From positions 16,788-80,787 of the forward strand of contig NZ_BSTM01000032.1 in NCBI RefSeq assembly GCF_030269515.1: a stretch of DNA of 64,000 nt. The letters are read 5' to 3'. Below, in pieces: positions 20,120-28,925 of this stretch (its first letter is position 1; each line of letters starts with the position of its first letter). Source of the stretch: Actinomadura sp. NBRC 104412. Lineage in GTDB: Bacteria > Actinomycetota > Actinomycetes > Streptosporangiales > Streptosporangiaceae. The position numbers and the translations under genes are program-made. The notes below the pieces were generated by a model. It was not told where the DNA came from. It saw only the letters and a program-made list of their open reading frames with translations, and ran no database searches.

Positions 20120-20784
20120 TCGTCCGCGGCTTCCTGTGCGTAGCGTCGGCCGAGTTCCCGGGCCGACTTCAGGGCCTCCGCGAGTGACCGTTCGTGGGCG
20201 TCGCGGAGGTGGGCCAGCGCGGGGTCGATCCGTGCGTTGACGAGTTCCGCGTTGATGAAGGTCACGTCGTCCACCGCGAAGTGGCCGACGAAGAAGTCCC
20301 GCAGGTAGCGCTCCTGGTGGTCGTACGGGGCCTTCGGTGCGCCGGGCGCGTACGAGCCGCCGCGCGCGGACGCCACCACGAAGCGCCGTCCCGCCAGCGA
20401 CATCCTCGGGAAGGTGACCTGGTCGAGCCAGGACTTGAGGGACGCGGGGACCGAGTAGTTGTACATCGGCGTGGCGATCAGCACGACATCGGCGGCGATC
20501 AGCTCGGCCAGCAGCGGTTCGACGATCGCCCAGGCGGCGGCCTGCGCGGGGGTGCGCACCGCCTCCTTCAGTCGGTCGAGCTCGGTGATGCCCTCCCGCA
20601 GGACGTGGTCGCACAGCTCCGTCCACGCCTCGTCGATGAACGGGACGGGGTCGGCGGTCAGATCCCGGTACGTGCGCACGCCGGTGGGGCGCACCTCCTG
20701 CCAGCCCGCGACGAAGGCGGCGCCCACGTCGCGGCTGACCGACCGGCGTCGCGGGCTGGCGTCCAGATGAAGTAGCACGGTCAT
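20116..20784 (-). CDS. azoR: FMN-dependent NADH-azoreductase
   Basis: 222-aa flavodoxin-like fold quinone/azo reductase. LLHLDASPRRRSVSR is the FMN phosphate-binding start, ATPMYNYSVPASLKSWLDQV is the classical AzoR flavin and dimer motif, and SARGGSY is the second flavin loop. It reduces quinones, azo dyes or electrophiles with NAD(P)H. The ATG at 20784 has AGGAGG about 6 bases upstream. It is the first gene of a two-gene operon with the SMR exporter, behind a twin operator shared with the TetR gene: a detoxify-and-export unit. Confidence 0.93.
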   Translation of the reverse strand: MTVLLHLDASPRRRSVSRDVGAAFVAGWQEVRPTGVRTYRDLTADPVPFIDEAWTELCDHVLREGITELDRLKEAVRTPAQAAAWAIVEPLLAELIAADVVLIATPMYNYSVPASLKSWLDQVTFPRMSLAGRRFVVASARGGSYAPGAPKAPYDHQERYLRDFFVGHFAVDDVTFINAELVNARIDPALAHLRDAHERSLAEALKSARELGRRYAQEAADE

Positions 20785-20795
20785 CGAACCCTCCT

Positions 20796-20850
20796 AAGCG
20801 GACATCGTGTCCGGTTGACTGTAGGGCTCAACCGGACATCGTGTCCGCTT
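20796..20850. promoter_or_regulatory. twin palindromic operator between azoR and tetR
   Basis: CGGACATCGTGTCCG occurs at 20799-20813 and again at 20833-20847. Flanking bases extend the pair into a large mirror arrangement, AAGCGGACAT... and ...TCAACCGGAC, around a 9-bp centre. Each copy is a palindrome with a 5-bp core (CGGAC-N5-GTCCG). The sites cover both divergent promoters, which is the expected position for autorepression by the TetR protein. Confidence 0.88.
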
Positions 20851-20871
20851 ATTCCGGTACGGTGGATCTCG

Positions 20872-21432
20872 ATGGAACAGCGGCGCGAACGTGCGGACGC
20901 GGCGCGCAACCGGGCGAAGATCCTGGAGGCCGCCGCCGGGCTCTTCGCCGCCCGAGACCCGCGCACGGTCACGATGGACGACATCGCCAAGGCCGCGGGT
21001 GTGGGCCGCGGAACCCTCTACCGCCGCTTTCCCGACACCGCCTCGATCGCGCTGGCCCTCCTGGACGAGCACGAACGCCGCCTCCAGGAAGGCATCATCC
21101 GGGGCGACCCGCCCCTAGGCCCCGGAGCCTCACCTGCCGAACGCCTGGCCGCTTTCTACGCGGCGATGGTGGAACTCCTGGAAGCCCATATCGACCTGGC
21201 GTTGGGTGCCGAAGCCTCCGGTACCCGGCTCACCACCGGCGCGTACGGCTTCTGGCGCATGCACGTGAGGATGCTCGCCGTCAAAGCGGAGGCTCCCGAA
21301 CCCGACGCCTTGGCCGATGTGCTGCTGGCTCCCTTGGCGTCCGAGGTCTACGCGCACCAGCGGGCCCAGGGCCAGAGCACCGCCCAGATCACCAGGGCCC
21401 TCACGCACCTGGCCCGTTCCGCGCTCGGCTAG
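20872..21432 (+). CDS. TetR-family repressor of the azoR-SMR operon
   Basis: 186 aa. The helix-turn-helix reads TVTMDDIAKAAGVGRGTLYR and is followed by RFPDTASI. The C-terminal domain resembles the SbtR-like class (LTTGAYGFWRMHVRMLAV). The ATG at 20872 has a GGTGGA site upstream. It is divergent from azoR across two near-identical palindromes, so it most likely represses both directions and responds to a quinone, dye or cationic toxicant; the ligand is an inference. Confidence 0.92.
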   Translation: MEQRRERADAARNRAKILEAAAGLFAARDPRTVTMDDIAKAAGVGRGTLYRRFPDTASIALALLDEHERRLQEGIIRGDPPLGPGASPAERLAAFYAAMVELLEAHIDLALGAEASGTRLTTGAYGFWRMHVRMLAVKAEAPEPDALADVLLAPLASEVYAHQRAQGQSTAQITRALTHLARSALG

Positions 21433-21440
21433 CTGTACTG

Positions 21441-21929
21441 CTAGATCTCAGGCAGCCAGCTACTGGTAGCCCGGTGGCGGTGAAGCCCCGCCGCCTCGAA
21501 CTCGTCGATGTGGCCGCCCTTGTCGACGCCGAGCAGCCGGAGCGCCTGGGAGATCGGGCTTCCGGCCGGCGGCGACGGCTCGAACTCGCCCTTGTGCAGG
21601 GGGCCGAGGACGACCTTTCCTGCGTCCCATACCTGCGCGGACTGGGTTCCGCTTCCGCCGAAGTACTCGGCCTCGACATAGGCCACCGGCGCGGTCTTCG
21701 AGCAGGCGGCCAGTGTGCGGCCGAAGCCCGCGGGCGCCTTCAGGAACCCGTCGAGTTCGGGCTCTCCAGGCGCGGCGACCGCGTCGAGCAGCGCCGCGGT
21801 CATCGGCAGCAGCGACAGATGCCCGGCGAGGGGGACGATCCTCGCCTCCGGCATCCTCGCCTCCGGCATGGAGCCGGCCAGCGCTTCGAGAACGGGCGCG
21901 GTGCCGATGACCGCCTCCAGCACGTACAT
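21441..21929 (-). CDS. conserved hypothetical protein
   Basis: 162 aa, cytoplasmic, no signal or membrane segment. It starts MYVLEAVIGTAPVLEALAG and continues with IVPLAGHLSLLPMTAALLDAV. A perfect 5-residue duplication (MPEAR twice) is caused by a 15-bp direct repeat near 21845-21875. I recognise the general pattern of an uncharacterised actinobacterial protein but know no function. It ends 8 bp from the convergent TetR gene and is followed upstream by qcrB (33 bp), both on the minus strand, so co-transcription with qcrB is possible. Confidence 0.7.
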   Translation of the reverse strand: MYVLEAVIGTAPVLEALAGSMPEARMPEARIVPLAGHLSLLPMTAALLDAVAAPGEPELDGFLKAPAGFGRTLAACSKTAPVAYVEAEYFGGSGTQSAQVWDAGKVVLGPLHKGEFEPSPPAGSPISQALRLLGVDKGGHIDEFEAAGLHRHRATSSWLPEI

Positions 21930-21962
21930 CGCGCCATTGTGTCCCGTCGGCCGACCCGGGGG

Positions 21963-23612
21963 TCAGGGGCCGGGGGAGTCGATGGACTTGCGGACGTGTT
22001 CTTCGTGTTCCTCGCCGTCGGCGTGGTCGGGGACCTTGGCCAGGTCGGCCACGAAGCGGCGGTTGAGGGCCAGGCGCACCTTGCCCAGGCGGCTACGGGC
22101 TTCGGGCGCCTCGATGCCCTTCTGTTCGGGACGGCTGAGGGCGATGGCGGCGGGTGGGCGGCTGTCGGTGATGGGGGCGGCCTCCTCCGGGCGGAGGTGG
22201 CGTTCGACCTCGGTGTACTCGCCCTCGGGGGAGCGGACGATGATGCCGGTCTCCACGCCGTGCTCGACCAGGGCGCGGTCGCGGAGCTGGAGGCCGAGGC
22301 AGATGCGGTACGTGATGACGTACGCCAGGATCGGCCCCAGGAAGAAGGCGACCCGGAAGAACCAGGTCGTCCAGTACAGCGGTATCTCGAACTTTTCGGC
22401 GATGAGGTCGTTGCCGCCGCCCGCCCACAGGACGCCGAAGAAGACGACACCGGCCATGCCTATGCCGGTCCTGGCGGGGACGTCGCGGGGACGGTCCAGC
22501 AGGTGGTGGATCTCGTGGTCGCCGGTCACCCAGCGTTCCAGGAACGGGTACACGGCCAGGCCGGTGAACAGGATCCCGGGAATGACCAGCGCGGGGACGA
22601 TCACGCTGAACGTGACGGTGTGGCCCCAGGCGTTGACCTCCCAGGAGGGCATGATGCGCAGGGCGCCCTCCAGCCATCCCATGTACCAGTCGGGCTGCGA
22701 GCCGGAACTGATCGCGCCCGGGTCGTACGGGCCGAACAGCCAGATCGGGTTGATCTGGAAGAACGTCGCGAGGATGGCGCACACCGCGAAGATCCACAGG
22801 AAGAACGCGGTGGTCTTGGCGACGAAGACGGGGAAGAACGGGTAGCCGTACTGGGCCCGGTTGGTGCTGCCCTTGCCGGGGAACTGGGTGTGGGTCTGCA
22901 TCCAGGTCAGCACGACCCCGTGCAGCGGGATCAGCGCGGCCAGGATGCCGGGGATCAGCAGGATGTGGATGACGTACAGCCGGGGAATGATCATTTCGCC
23001 CGGGTACTCGCCGCCGAACAGCCACATCTGCGCGTACGTGCCGACCACGGGGATGCTCAGCAGGACGCCCTCCAGGATCCGGATGCCGGTGCCCGACAGC
23101 AGGTCGTCCGGGAGCGAGTAGCCGAACAGGCCGTTCAGCATGACCAGCATGAACATCACGACGCCGATCAGCCAGTTGAGCTCGCGCGGCTTGCGGAACG
23201 CGCCGGTGAAGAAGTTGCGCAGCAGGTGGATGGTGATCGCCGCCATGAACAGCAGCGTCGCCCAGTGGTGGATCTGCCGCATGAGCAGCCCGCCGCGCAC
23301 CTCGAAGGTGATGTGCAGGGTGGAGGCGTACGCCTGGCTCATCTCGACGCCGCGCAGCTTCTGGTACGACCCGTCGTAGACGACCTCTTCCATGCTCGGC
23401 TGGAAGAACAGGGTGAGGAACACCCCGGTCAGCACGATGATCACGAAGCTGTACATCGCGATCTCGCCGAGGAGGAAGCTCCAGTGGTCGGGGAACGCCT
23501 TGCGGAGCGACTTGCGCGCCCACGCGGCGCCGCCGAACCGCTCGTCGATCGCGATGCCCGTGCCGGCCAGGGCCTTCGGCGGCCGGGCGCCGCCCTTCCG
23601 ATAGGTCGCCAC
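21963..23612 (-). CDS. qcrB: actinobacterial cytochrome b (QcrB), orphan copy
   Basis: 549-aa cytochrome b of the bc1 (complex III) menaquinol oxidase. Transmembrane helices fill about residues 30-400. The haem-ligand helices contain LHITFEVRGG, RQIHHWATLLF and HLLRNFFTGAFRKPRE; the quinol-site motif is QPDWYMGW. The soluble C-terminal 130 residues are the usual actinobacterial extension. The GTG at 23612 has GGGAGG about 6 bases upstream. In this phylum qcrB normally follows ctaE-qcrC-qcrA; none of those is here, so this is a stand-alone, probably second, copy. Length and motifs look intact. Confidence 0.92.
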   Translation of the reverse strand: MATYRKGGARPPKALAGTGIAIDERFGGAAWARKSLRKAFPDHWSFLLGEIAMYSFVIIVLTGVFLTLFFQPSMEEVVYDGSYQKLRGVEMSQAYASTLHITFEVRGGLLMRQIHHWATLLFMAAITIHLLRNFFTGAFRKPRELNWLIGVVMFMLVMLNGLFGYSLPDDLLSGTGIRILEGVLLSIPVVGTYAQMWLFGGEYPGEMIIPRLYVIHILLIPGILAALIPLHGVVLTWMQTHTQFPGKGSTNRAQYGYPFFPVFVAKTTAFFLWIFAVCAILATFFQINPIWLFGPYDPGAISSGSQPDWYMGWLEGALRIMPSWEVNAWGHTVTFSVIVPALVIPGILFTGLAVYPFLERWVTGDHEIHHLLDRPRDVPARTGIGMAGVVFFGVLWAGGGNDLIAEKFEIPLYWTTWFFRVAFFLGPILAYVITYRICLGLQLRDRALVEHGVETGIIVRSPEGEYTEVERHLRPEEAAPITDSRPPAAIALSRPEQKGIEAPEARSRLGKVRLALNRRFVADLAKVPDHADGEEHEEHVRKSIDSPGP

Positions 23613-23666
23613 GCGAACCTCCCGCTCGGACGGCCCGGCGGGGACCGCCCATGGCATCGGTGGTAC

Positions 23667-23719
23667 GTCACATCACTCTGGCACTACCCGTACGACGCGC
23701 CAATGATCGACGATGTGAC
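23667..23719 (-). promoter_or_regulatory. inverted repeat upstream of qcrB
   Basis: GTCACATC (23667-23674) and GATGTGAC (23712-23719) are perfect inverted 8-mers 37 bp apart, in the 233-bp gap between qcrB and the sensor kinase stop. GTGAC/GTCAC half-sites resemble those of CRP/FNR-type regulators, but the spacing does not make one site. It could be two half-sites. Confidence 0.35.
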
Positions 23720-23845
23720 ATACCCGCATCGAGGCAGACCGAATCCGGTCGAAGACGCGACCCTGCTTTGCGATCCCCCGCCCCAGGCAAGATCTTCTTC
23801 AGGCACTTCGGCCGCGTCGGCGACACCCGTCACGCGGCCCGGGCG

Positions 23846-24946
23846 TCATCGCGGCTCGGGGACCGGGTTGGGAAGGGTGACCCGGATGCGACAGCCGTGG
23901 TCGGTGTCGGCCACGTGAATGTCGCCGCCGTGGAGGTCGACGGCCCAGCGGGCGATGGCCAGGCCGAGGCCCGTCCCGCCGGTCGGGGTGCCGACCTGGG
24001 TCGTGCCGGCGGCGGCGCCGCGCGAGAAGCGCTCGAAGACGGTGGTGCGTTCGCTCGCGGGAATGCCCGGCCCTTCGTCCGCCACCTCCAGGACCAGATC
24101 CCCTGGGGCGGAGTCGGACGTGCGCGCGGACACGGTGACCGGGACGCCGGGCGGGCTGTGCCGGGCGGCGTTGTCCAGCAGGTTGGCCAGCACCTGGTGG
24201 AGGCGGTCGCGGTCGGCGACCGCGACCAGGCCGGGTGTCACGTCGGTTACGAACCGGGCGCCGGGACGTCCCGCCGCGGCCTCGGCGGTGACGTCACCGA
24301 TGAACGCCGCCACGTCGATCTCGGTCAGGTCGAGGGGGGCCGCGCCCGCGTCCACCCGCGACAGGTCCAGCAACTGGGTGACGAGCCGCCCGAGACGTTC
24401 GGTCTGGTCCAGCGCCGAGTTCAGGACCTCGGGCGTGGGCGGGGTGACGCCGTCCGCGACGTTCTCCAGCACGGCGCGCAGCGCGCTGATGGGGGTGCGC
24501 AGCTCGTGGGAGACGTTGGCGACGAACTCGCGGCGCTGCCGTTCCACCTCCGCGAGGTCCGAGGCCATCCGGTTGAACGCGTGCGCGAGCTCGCCGACCT
24601 CGTCCCGTGAGGTCGCCCGTACGCGCCGCGAGTAGTCGCCACGCGCCATCGCCCGCGCGGCGGCGGTCATCTCGCGCAGCGGCGCGGTCATGCCGCGCGC
24701 GAGCAGTTGCGTCACGATCGCCGAGACCAGCACGCCGACGGGAAGGGTCTGCCGTGCGCGCAGGTCGAAGCTGTACCCCCACAGCACCATGAGGATGGCG
24801 GTGCAGGCCGTCACCGCCGTCACGATGACGAACTTGACCTTGATGGACCGGAGCGGGTCGAGCGGCCGTGGCAGCACCGTCCACAGCCTGTGGACGGGAC
24901 CGCCGGCGAAAGCGGGCCGCGTCAGACCGTCGCCGCGCTCGCTCAT
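23846..24946 (-). CDS. two-component sensor histidine kinase
   Basis: 366 aa. Two transmembrane helices (about 38-58 and 68-84) with only about 10 residues outside, so it is an intramembrane-sensing type. A HAMP domain (RGMTAPLREMTAAARAMARG) leads to HisKA with phospho-His147 in NVSHELRTPIS, and HATPase_c with NLLDNAARHS, DEGPGIP and GGTGLGLAIARW. The start ATG (24946) overlaps the response-regulator stop by 4 bp, so the pair is coupled. Similar pairs act in cell-envelope stress; no target is visible. Confidence 0.93.
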   Translation of the reverse strand: MSERGDGLTRPAFAGGPVHRLWTVLPRPLDPLRSIKVKFVIVTAVTACTAILMVLWGYSFDLRARQTLPVGVLVSAIVTQLLARGMTAPLREMTAAARAMARGDYSRRVRATSRDEVGELAHAFNRMASDLAEVERQRREFVANVSHELRTPISALRAVLENVADGVTPPTPEVLNSALDQTERLGRLVTQLLDLSRVDAGAAPLDLTEIDVAAFIGDVTAEAAAGRPGARFVTDVTPGLVAVADRDRLHQVLANLLDNAARHSPPGVPVTVSARTSDSAPGDLVLEVADEGPGIPASERTTVFERFSRGAAAGTTQVGTPTGGTGLGLAIARWAVDLHGGDIHVADTDHGCRIRVTLPNPVPEPR

Positions 24947-25635
24947 GACGCGTCCCCCGTTTCCAGGCAGTACCCGACGCCGTGGACGGTGCGGATGAGT
25001 TCGGCGCCCAGCTTGCGGCGCAGCGCCTTGACATGGCTGTCGACCGCCCGCGTCCCCGACGCCCCGGCCCAGTCCCAGACCTGTTCGAGCAGGACGGCAC
25101 GGGTCAGCACCGCGCCCTCGTTGCGCGCCAGGCAGTCCAGCAGGTCGAACTCCGTCGGGGTGAGGTGGATCTCCTTTCCGTCCCGCCGTACCTTCCGGGA
25201 CTTCGGGTCGATCTCCAGCGGTCCCGTCCGCAGGGGTTCCCCGGGCGGCGGCGCGGACGAGCGCTCGACGCGGCGCAGGATCGCGCGGATCCGGGCGGTC
25301 AGCTCGCGCATGCTGAACGGCTTGGTGAGGTAGTCGTCGGCGCCGACCCCCAGGCCGACCAGCAGGTCGGTCTCGTCGTCCCGCGCGGTCAGCATCAGCA
25401 CCGGCACGGGACGCTCCGCCTGGACGCGGCGGCAGACCTCCAGCCCGTCGAAGCCGGGCAGCATGACGTCCAGCACGATCAGGTCGGGACGGTACGTCCG
25501 CGCGCGGTCCACGGCGGACGGGCCGTCGGCGGCGATCTCGACGGCGAAGCCCTCGGCCGACAGCCGGTCCGCCACCGCCCGCGCGATCGTCGGTTCGTCC
25601 TCGACGACCAGGATGCGCTGCTCGTTCGCGTTCAC
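24943..25635 (-). CDS. OmpR/PhoB-family response regulator
   Basis: 230 aa. The receiver domain has the acidic pocket VVEDEP, phospho-acceptor D56 (LIVLDVMLPG), and DDYLTKPFS with the conserved Lys. The C-terminal winged helix ends VDSHVKALRRKLG, then TVHGVGYCLE. The GTG at 25635 is the start. It is the first gene of a two-gene operon with the histidine kinase. An AT-rich promoter region lies in the 70 bp upstream. Confidence 0.95.
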   Translation of the reverse strand: MNANEQRILVVEDEPTIARAVADRLSAEGFAVEIAADGPSAVDRARTYRPDLIVLDVMLPGFDGLEVCRRVQAERPVPVLMLTARDDETDLLVGLGVGADDYLTKPFSMRELTARIRAILRRVERSSAPPPGEPLRTGPLEIDPKSRKVRRDGKEIHLTPTEFDLLDCLARNEGAVLTRAVLLEQVWDWAGASGTRAVDSHVKALRRKLGAELIRTVHGVGYCLETGDAS

Positions 25636-25707
25636 ACGCCGACTGTACGCACGACCCGTGCCCGGTCTTGTCGGGAAATGTGCGGGTTGTGTGAAGAATC
25701 CCGGCGG

Positions 25708-27189
25708 TCAGGGCCCGATCGGCCAGGTGTGGACGGGCTCGTTGGAGTGCATCAGCCGGGCGTAGCTCTGCGTCATCAGCCGCAGCGCCTCGGGCCTGGC
25801 GGTGCCGAACGACTCCTCGATCGCCCGCACCGTCTGGATCTGCCAGGACGCGCCGGTCTGCCCGCCGGCGCAGCGTCCCTCGATGATGCCGAGCAGGCGG
25901 TCGCGGCGGGCGGGGTCGACCCGCCAGCGGTCCAGTCCCTCGTACGCCATCGGCAGCAGCGTCCGCTGCACCAGTTCGGCCGCGGGCACCTCGCCGATGC
26001 CCGGCCAGTACAGGATGGCGTTCATCCCGTCCCTGGCGGCGCGGCGCAGGTTCTCCCCGGCGGTGGCGAACGACATGCGCGTCCACACCGGGCGGTCCTC
26101 CTCGGCCAGCACCCGGACGAGGCCGTAGTAAAAGGCGCCGTTGGCGACGATGTCGGCGACGGTCGGGCCCGCGGGCAGCACGCGGTTCTCCACGCGCAGG
26201 TGCGGCCGCCCGTTGACGACCGCGTAGATGGGGCGGTTCCAGCGGTAGACGGTGCCGTTGTGGAGGCTCAGCTCGCCGAGTTCGGGGATGCCGCCCTCGT
26301 CGAGGACGGCCACCGGGTCCTCGTCGTCGCACAGTGGCAGCAGCGCGGGGAAGTAGCGGATGTTCTCCTCGAACAGGTCGAACACCGAGGTGATCCAGCG
26401 TTCCCCGAACCACACCCGTGGCCGTACGCCCTGCGTCTTCAGTTCCTCGGGACGCGTGTCGGTGGACTGCTCGAACAGCGTGATGCGCGTCTCGTGCCAG
26501 AGCCGGTGCCCGAACAGGAACGGGGAGTTGGCGGCCATCGCGACCTGCGGTCCCGCGATCGCCTGCGCGGCGTTCCAGTAGTCGCCGAAGTTCGACGGGG
26601 CGACCTGGAGGTGGAACTGGACGCTGGTGCACGCGGCCTCGGGGAGGATCGTGTCGGTGTGCATCCGCAGCGGCTCGGGTCCGTCCACCGCGATCCGCAT
26701 CTCCTCGCCCCGTGCCGCGAAGATCTGGTCGTTCAGCATCTTGTAGCGGGCGTTGGCGGAGATCGCCTCCTCGCCGATGTCGGAGCGGCGCAACGTGGGC
26801 AGGATGCCGACCATCAGCAGGTGGGCGCCGACCTCCCGGGCCCGCGCGTCGGCGCGGTTGAGGTGGTCGCGCACCTCCGCCTCCAGCTCGCCGGTGCCGG
26901 ATCCGCCCAGCTCCCGCGGCGGGATGTTGATCTCCAGGTTGAACTGGCCCAGCTCGGTCGCCCAGGCCGGGTCGGCGATCGCCTTGAGCACGTCGGCGTT
27001 GCGCATCAGGGGGTCGCCCATGGCGTCGATGAGGTTGAGCTCGATCTCCAGACCGATGTGCGGGCGCTCGAACTCGAATTGGGACTCGCCGAGCATCCGG
27101 GCCAGCACGTCCAGGCAGCGGCGGACCTTGCCGCGGTAGCGGCGCCGGTCCTCCCTGCTGATGGCGATGGGGGTCACGTCTCTACCCAT
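25708..27189 (-). CDS. glutamate-cysteine ligase family protein (GCS2-like)
   Basis: 493-aa carboxylate-amine/thiol ligase. Typical segments are HIGLEIELNLID (metal/ATP site), FNLEINIPPRELGG, TSVQFHLQVAPSNF and NGRPHLRVENRVLP. Family members form gamma-glutamylcysteine from glutamate, cysteine and ATP. Actinobacteria use mycothiol rather than glutathione, so the physiological product here is uncertain; no ergothioneine genes adjoin it. The ATG at 27189 lacks a strong ribosome site and a GTG a few codons in (27177) is an alternative. It stands alone, divergent from the sensor kinase. Confidence 0.82.
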   Translation of the reverse strand: MGRDVTPIAISREDRRRYRGKVRRCLDVLARMLGESQFEFERPHIGLEIELNLIDAMGDPLMRNADVLKAIADPAWATELGQFNLEINIPPRELGGSGTGELEAEVRDHLNRADARAREVGAHLLMVGILPTLRRSDIGEEAISANARYKMLNDQIFAARGEEMRIAVDGPEPLRMHTDTILPEAACTSVQFHLQVAPSNFGDYWNAAQAIAGPQVAMAANSPFLFGHRLWHETRITLFEQSTDTRPEELKTQGVRPRVWFGERWITSVFDLFEENIRYFPALLPLCDDEDPVAVLDEGGIPELGELSLHNGTVYRWNRPIYAVVNGRPHLRVENRVLPAGPTVADIVANGAFYYGLVRVLAEEDRPVWTRMSFATAGENLRRAARDGMNAILYWPGIGEVPAAELVQRTLLPMAYEGLDRWRVDPARRDRLLGIIEGRCAGGQTGASWQIQTVRAIEESFGTARPEALRLMTQSYARLMHSNEPVHTWPIGP

Positions 27190-27409
27190 TTATCCAATCC
27201 CGTCCGGTAGGGGTGCTATGACAAGCGATGTCCCATTGGCCGGGCGCGAAAACCCCCGGCACCGCGCCGGATCCGGTGATAAACGAGTGACCGCGGCACT
27301 TCCGCAGGTAGTGGGGTATTCCGCCATCACACGGCGGTACGTTGGTTCGAGCGCCCGCGGCCTGTCAGCCCTCCGCCCCGACCCCGATCACGTTCCACGA
27401 GAGGCACCG

Positions 27410-28774
27410 ATGCGGCTCCGCCCCCGGTCGATCCGTTCGCGTGACACGCTCATCGCCGCCGTCCTGGCCGCGCTGGCGTTCACCGCGGTCGCGGCCGGGA
27501 TCGACCTGGCGGTGCGGAACGCGATGCGGAACGACGTGCTGGAGGAGACCCAGCGGTCCGCGCGCCGGGTCAGCGCCGCCGTCCGGGAGGGCACCCTCGC
27601 CGGCCCGGTCATCCCGGACGACTCCGAGGATGCCGGTGGCTCGGACGGACGGGTCCAGGTCCAGGTCGTCAGGCGCGGCCGGGTCGTCGCCGCCACCCCC
27701 GGCGCCTTGGGGCGCCCGCCGTTCAGCAGGCTGTGGCCGTCCCGCGACGAGCGGATCGTGGACGCGATCCAGTGCACCGGGCACGGACCCGGCGGCGACT
27801 GCACGATGCTCGTGGTGATCCGCACGACCACCGCCCCCGACTCCGCCGTCGTCTACGCGGCGAGGCCGATGCCGTCGCTGCTGGTGACCGGCCTGCTGGA
27901 GGTCCTGCTCGGCGTCGCGGTGCTGTCGCTGTCCGGGCTGATCGCCTGGGTCACCTGGCGGGTCGTCGGGCGGACGCTGCGTCCCGTCGAGGAGATCCGC
28001 GCGCAGCTCGCCGAGATCAGCGCCACCGACCTCAGCCGCCGCGTCCCCGAACCCGGCGGCGAGGACGAGATCGCCCAGCTCGCCCGTACCGCCAACGAGA
28101 CCCTGGACCGTCTCGAACGCGCCGTCGCCCGGCAGCGGCAGTTCGCCTCGGACGCCTCCCACGAGCTCCGCACGCCGATCGCCGGTCTGCGCGCCAACCT
28201 CGAGGACGCGTCGATGCACCCCGACGACACCGACCTCGAGATGGCCATCACCTCGGCCCTCCGCGACACCGACCGCCTGGAGTCCATCGTCACCGACCTG
28301 CTGCTGCTGGCCCGCATCGGCACCGGCGGCAGCGCCGCCCACGAGACCATCGACCTCGCCGAGCTCGCCGCGTCCGAGATCCGGCGCCGCCCGTCCTGCC
28401 TGCGGGTCCGCACGCGGCTCACCGAGGGGCTGACCGTACGGGGCGTCCGCATGCAGCTCGTCCGCCTCCTGGACAACCTTCTCGACAACGCCGAGCGGTA
28501 CGCGGACGGCGCGGTCGAGATCGAGGTGTGCCGGGCCGGGCCCAACGCGCGCCTCACCGTCACCGACGACGGCCCCGGCATCCCGCCCGCCGACCGCGAA
28601 CGCGTCTTCGAGCGCTTCACCCGGCTGGACTCCGCCCGCAGCCGCTCGGCCGGCGGCACCGGCCTGGGCCTGGCCATCGCCAGGGAGATAGCCCAGGCCC
28701 ACTCCGGCTCCCTCGTCATCGAGGACCATCCCAAGGGCGCCCGCTTCGCCCTCCACCTCCCCCTGTCCCCCTGA
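27410..28774 (+). CDS. orphan sensor histidine kinase
   Basis: 454 aa. Transmembrane helices at about 12-32 and 157-180 enclose a 120-residue extracellular sensor that contains two Cys (C122, C131), possibly a disulfide. HAMP follows (VGRTLRPVEEIRAQLAEI), then HisKA with H251 in DASHELRTPIAGL, and HATPase_c with NLLDNAERYA, DDGPGIPPADRERVF and GGTGLGLAIAREI. The ATG at 27410 has GAGAGG upstream. No response regulator adjoins it: the next gene is an SDR and a terminator follows. It must signal to a distant partner. Confidence 0.9.
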   Translation: MRLRPRSIRSRDTLIAAVLAALAFTAVAAGIDLAVRNAMRNDVLEETQRSARRVSAAVREGTLAGPVIPDDSEDAGGSDGRVQVQVVRRGRVVAATPGALGRPPFSRLWPSRDERIVDAIQCTGHGPGGDCTMLVVIRTTTAPDSAVVYAARPMPSLLVTGLLEVLLGVAVLSLSGLIAWVTWRVVGRTLRPVEEIRAQLAEISATDLSRRVPEPGGEDEIAQLARTANETLDRLERAVARQRQFASDASHELRTPIAGLRANLEDASMHPDDTDLEMAITSALRDTDRLESIVTDLLLLARIGTGGSAAHETIDLAELAASEIRRRPSCLRVRTRLTEGLTVRGVRMQLVRLLDNLLDNAERYADGAVEIEVCRAGPNARLTVTDDGPGIPPADRERVFERFTRLDSARSRSAGGTGLGLAIAREIAQAHSGSLVIEDHPKGARFALHLPLSP

Positions 28775-28798
28775 GACCTCACGAAGGACGCCAGACGA

Positions 28799-28824
28799 CG
28801 CGACCGGTGGGGGCACCGGCCGCG
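28799..28824 (+). terminator. terminator after the orphan kinase
   Basis: CGCGACCGGTG (28799-28809), GGGG loop, CACCGGCCGCG (28814-28824): an 11-bp stem with one mismatch, 25 bp after the stop codon. Confidence 0.75.
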
Positions 28825-28904
28825 CCGTTGCTGCGTGTCCTCCACTACAAGCACACCGCCGCCCGCAACGCCTCCGGCGTGGGATGCATTAGCGTGGCGT
28901 AATA

Positions 28905-28925
28905 CCTGCACCTGAATCGTGCAGG
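28905..28925. promoter_or_regulatory. 21-bp inverted repeat, operator-like
   Basis: CCTGCAC (28905-28911), 7-bp spacer, GTGCAGG (28919-28925) is a perfect inverted repeat in the 412-bp gap between the kinase terminator and the SDR gene. Its size fits a dimeric regulator site, not a terminator. The rest of the gap (to 29236) shows no supported gene. Confidence 0.5.

Noticed and set aside
23667..23719. A single CRP binding site ahead of qcrB
   Set aside because: The GTCACATC/GATGTGAC halves are 37 bp apart, too far for one CRP dimer.
20841..23918. Plus-strand frame of 1025 codons
   Set aside because: Antisense shadow covering tetR and qcrB; product is low-complexity His/Asp/Gly-rich.
24982..27210. 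Plus-strand frame of 742 codons
   Set aside because: Antisense to the response regulator and the glutamate-cysteine ligase, both with strong motifs.
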